Of a DNA stretch of 64,000 nucleotides, positions 61,586-64,000 are shown one piece after another. Numbering within the stretch: the stretch's first letter is position 1; every line of letters starts with the position of its first letter. The notes below the pieces were generated by a model. It worked only from the letters and a program-made list of their open reading frames with translations. It was not told the DNA's origin and made no database searches. The translations under genes were made by a program, and so were the position numbers. Origin of the DNA: Gracilimonas sp046602855 (GTDB taxonomy: Bacteria; Bacteroidota; Rhodothermia; Balneolales; Balneolaceae); NCBI RefSeq assembly GCF_046602855.1, contig NZ_JBKINJ010000002.1, positions 744,001 to 808,000 of the forward strand. Direction: 5' to 3'.

Positions 61586-64000
61586 ATGAAAAAATTAATA
61601 CTATTTTTTTTCGCTGCACTTGTGCTGCCTTTTGCAGGTTTTTCTCAAGGTACCACCACAGGTTCAATCGAGGGAACAGTAACAGATATTAATGGTGAGC
61701 CGTTACCTGGAGCTACCATAATTGCCCAGCATATGCCCACCGGAACCGAATACGGAACAGCTAGCCGCCCGGACGGACGTTACACGCTTAGAAGTGTGCG
61801 TATTGGCGGACCTTACGAAGTGCGTATTACTTTTGTAGGGTTTAATCCGCAAATTGTAGAAATAGACAGAATTGAGCTAGGCGAGCGTTATACGCTGGAT
61901 TTTACGTTGGAAGAAGGTGCTCAGGATCTGGGAGAAATTTCTGTTGTTGCTGCCGGTGATCGATTATTTAATCCAGATCGAACAGGAGCCAGAACAAATA
62001 TTACAAGCGAGGATATTTCGAGAACCCCGAGTGTATTCCGTTCTTTGGGAGATTTTACCCGTCTGACTCCACAAGTTACAAGTGGAAATAGTTTTGGTGG
62101 TGCGAATGACAGATATAACAATATTCTCGTAGATGGTGCCACTCTTAATGATGTATTTGGATTAGGTGATGCAACTCCTGGTTCGCAGGCAGGTGTTAGC
62201 TCTCCGCTGAGTATTGATGCTATTGCTGAATTTAATGTGGATATCGCACCTTTCGAAGTAACAAATAATGGATTTACCGGTGGACAGGTAAATGCCGTTA
62301 CCAAGAGTGGAACAAACAATTATGAAGGGTCTGTTTACTTTCAAACAAGAAATGAGAATTTGATCGGTGATTACGATTACTTTGCAGCCAGACCTAATAT
62401 AGGTGAGGATATCTTTGAGAAGGTCGAGGGTGGTGATTTCCCTTCCTTTACTGAAAGATATATAGGACTTAATATTGGTGGTCCCATCATTCAAGACAAA
62501 CTTTTCTTTTTTATAAACGCAGAATTTAAAAGAGAGACAAGTCCTATCACTACTGGTGTATTTGGCAGTGGAGCACCTGTTCAAGTCGGATTTGAACCTG
62601 CTACATTTGATCAGATCAGCAGTATCTTACAGAATGAATATGGTTATGATCCCGGAGCTTACACTTCGCCGTTAGACACCGATACCAATAATGATAAGGT
62701 ATTGGCCAAGCTTGACTGGAATATTAACCAGGACAACAAGCTGAGTTTCCGAATGAACTATGTGGATGCCTTGGCAGACCGAGGAATCAGCCGTGGTCAA
62801 AACAGCTATACGTTCAGTAACCGGCAGTATAATTTTAACAGTAAGCAGACCTCATTTGTTTCTGAGCTGACAAGTCGATTCAGTGACAATGCTTATAACG
62901 AAGCCCGTTTGGTCTACACACGAATCAGAGATTCCCGTGATGTTCCTTCACAGCGCTTCCCAAGTGTTACTGTTAGTATGGGATTTGATGATCCGGATCG
63001 GAATGGATTTGGTGCTATTAATGCCGGAGTGGAGAGGTTCTCCCAGGCTAATGCTCTGGATCAGGACCTGATCGAGTTTACTAACAATTTCACCTATATC
63101 CGTGGAGATCATGAAATGACGTTTGGTACCAGTAACCAGATATTTACATTTGACAATTTATTTGTGCAGGATGCTTTCGGAACTTATACGTTTTGGAGTA
63201 TTGATGACCTGGAAGCAGGAGATCCGGTTGAATATCAACATAGTTATTTGTTACCTGATGGAAACCCAACAGCAAACTTTACCGGTATGCAGTTTGGACT
63301 TTATGCTCAGGATAAATGGTCAGCCACGGATTATTTAAAACTTACTTATGGTTTAAGAATTGATATTCCAGTTCTGCCTGATGAGCCATCATTTAACCCT
63401 GATGTACCGGATGCATTTCCCGGATATTCAACCGACAAGATTGTTAGCGGGCAAGTTCTTTGGGCTCCTCGTTTAGGATTTAACTGGGATGCCAGCCAGG
63501 GTGAAAGAACTACCCAAATTCGTGGTGGTGTCGGTATCTTTTCCGGAACACCTCCTTTTGTATGGATATCAAACCAATATAGCAATACAGGAGTTGATTA
63601 CGGACGTGTAGATGAATTCAATTTTGGCAGATTTGATGGATTATTTTCGCCGGACCCTGATAATCAACCGACCCCCGGAACTAGCCCCATTCTTGATCCT
63701 GTGGAAACCTCTGAGATCAACTTATTAGCAGATGATTTCAAATATCCACAGGCACTGAAAGTGAATCTGGCTGTTGATCAGGAGCTTCCATATGGAATCC
63801 GTGGTACTTTAGAGGGTATTTACTCCAAAGGTATTAATGACGTAGTCTTTGAAAATATCAATCTTGAGAGCCAAGGTGAATCCGCTTACGGCCGCCCTAT
63901 TTATGGTGAAATCGAATATAATTCACGATTTGGGAATGCCTCAGGTGATCCTGTAAGAGTAGATCCAAGATTCACTAATGCCATTGTAATGAGTAATAGT
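61586..64000 (+). CDS. TonB-dependent receptor with CarboxypepD_reg domain, 3' partial
   Basis: 805 codons are open from ATG 61586 to the window edge without a stop. Signal peptide (about 1-20, ending GFSQ), then a carboxypeptidase-regulatory-like domain (about 25-110, GTVTDINGEPLPGATI), then a plug-like domain (SLGDFTRLTPQV, NDRYNNILVDGA) and the start of the barrel. The layout matches TonB-dependent receptors of Bacteroidota that lack a SusD partner. Ligand unknown; no SusD-like gene is visible in the window. The 187 bases upstream show no clear promoter. Confidence 0.93.
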   Translation, partial: MKKLILFFFAALVLPFAGFSQGTTTGSIEGTVTDINGEPLPGATIIAQHMPTGTEYGTASRPDGRYTLRSVRIGGPYEVRITFVGFNPQIVEIDRIELGERYTLDFTLEEGAQDLGEISVVAAGDRLFNPDRTGARTNITSEDISRTPSVFRSLGDFTRLTPQVTSGNSFGGANDRYNNILVDGATLNDVFGLGDATPGSQAGVSSPLSIDAIAEFNVDIAPFEVTNNGFTGGQVNAVTKSGTNNYEGSVYFQTRNENLIGDYDYFAARPNIGEDIFEKVEGGDFPSFTERYIGLNIGGPIIQDKLFFFINAEFKRETSPITTGVFGSGAPVQVGFEPATFDQISSILQNEYGYDPGAYTSPLDTDTNNDKVLAKLDWNINQDNKLSFRMNYVDALADRGISRGQNSYTFSNRQYNFNSKQTSFVSELTSRFSDNAYNEARLVYTRIRDSRDVPSQRFPSVTVSMGFDDPDRNGFGAINAGVERFSQANALDQDLIEFTNNFTYIRGDHEMTFGTSNQIFTFDNLFVQDAFGTYTFWSIDDLEAGDPVEYQHSYLLPDGNPTANFTGMQFGLYAQDKWSATDYLKLTYGLRIDIPVLPDEPSFNPDVPDAFPGYSTDKIVSGQVLWAPRLGFNWDASQGERTTQIRGGVGIFSGTPPFVWISNQYSNTGVDYGRVDEFNFGRFDGLFSPDPDNQPTPGTSPILDPVETSEINLLADDFKYPQALKVNLAVDQELPYGIRGTLEGIYSKGINDVVFENINLESQGESAYGRPIYGEIEYNSRFGNASGDPVRVDPRFTNAIVMSNS

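Overview
The window looks like chromosome of a marine member of the Balneolota/Bacteroidota group (Balneola/Gracilimonas-like). Support: TonB-dependent receptor and DUF5916 outer-membrane proteins, a TamA/TamB pair, LytS/LytTR signalling, DUF3822 beside coaD and rsmD, several lipoproteins, weak Shine-Dalgarno sites, and upstream motifs of the type TATCTTTA/G that match the Bacteroidota -7 box (TAnnTTTG). The lineage is inferred from gene content; no rRNA or other marker was available. Two genes run off the ends: a tricorn-type peptidase at the left and a TonB-dependent receptor at the right. There is no phage, IS element, CRISPR array or plasmid module.

Layout. 0-9 kb: tricorn-like S41 peptidase, DUF5916 barrel, malic enzyme, M1 peptidase. 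9-12 kb: recR, ybaB/ebfC and dnaX, a replication/repair group on the minus strand. 12-15 kb: small outer-membrane barrel and a LytS/LytTR two-component system whose kinase is split by an in-frame stop. 15-18.4 kb: membrane-anchored metallo-hydrolase and S9 peptidase. 18.5-22.6 kb: copper handling (CopZ-like chaperone, CopA ATPase, DUF411 protein). 22.6-25.8 kb: SDR, GroES-like protein, YitT, Tat-exported metallo-hydrolase, zinc-ribbon protein. 25.9-32.4 kb: tamA-tamB. 32.5-37.6 kb: M14 peptidase, CDF metal exporter, heme lipoprotein, SCO, PCuAC and a methyltransferase. 38-49.3 kb: tRNA-Pro(GGG), methylmalonyl-CoA epimerase, AI-2E transporter, polX, YraN, GbsR-type regulator, FmdB-like protein, aminotransferase, coaD, rsmD, DUF3822. 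49.5-57.9 kb: MATE, YihY, SixA-like phosphatase, Dps, CsbD, MscS, DUF349 protein, metallo-hydrolase: a stress-related stretch. 58.5-61.4 kb: a cluster of arsenosugar-biosynthesis type (CMD protein, ArsS radical SAM, two family glycosyltransferases) with no ArsM methyltransferase in the window.

Most notable: (1) dispersed intergenic inverted repeats built from short degenerate words (TTAGGTG, TTAAGTG, TTAATGG and others), often abutting stop codons, several sharing the core GGTGTTAGG; (2) a 149-bp double-armed palindromic element between copZ and copA; (3) the split LytS kinase; (4) a DnaX without its usual four-cysteine zinc module; (5) the arsenosugar-type cluster without adjacent ArsM; (6) a perfect inverted repeat over the predicted promoter of the CDF exporter; (7) a compact, multiply self-complementary region between two convergent genes at 3.0-3.1 kb. 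No single complete new system is proven by the sequence; the intergenic repeat family is the best candidate for something undescribed.
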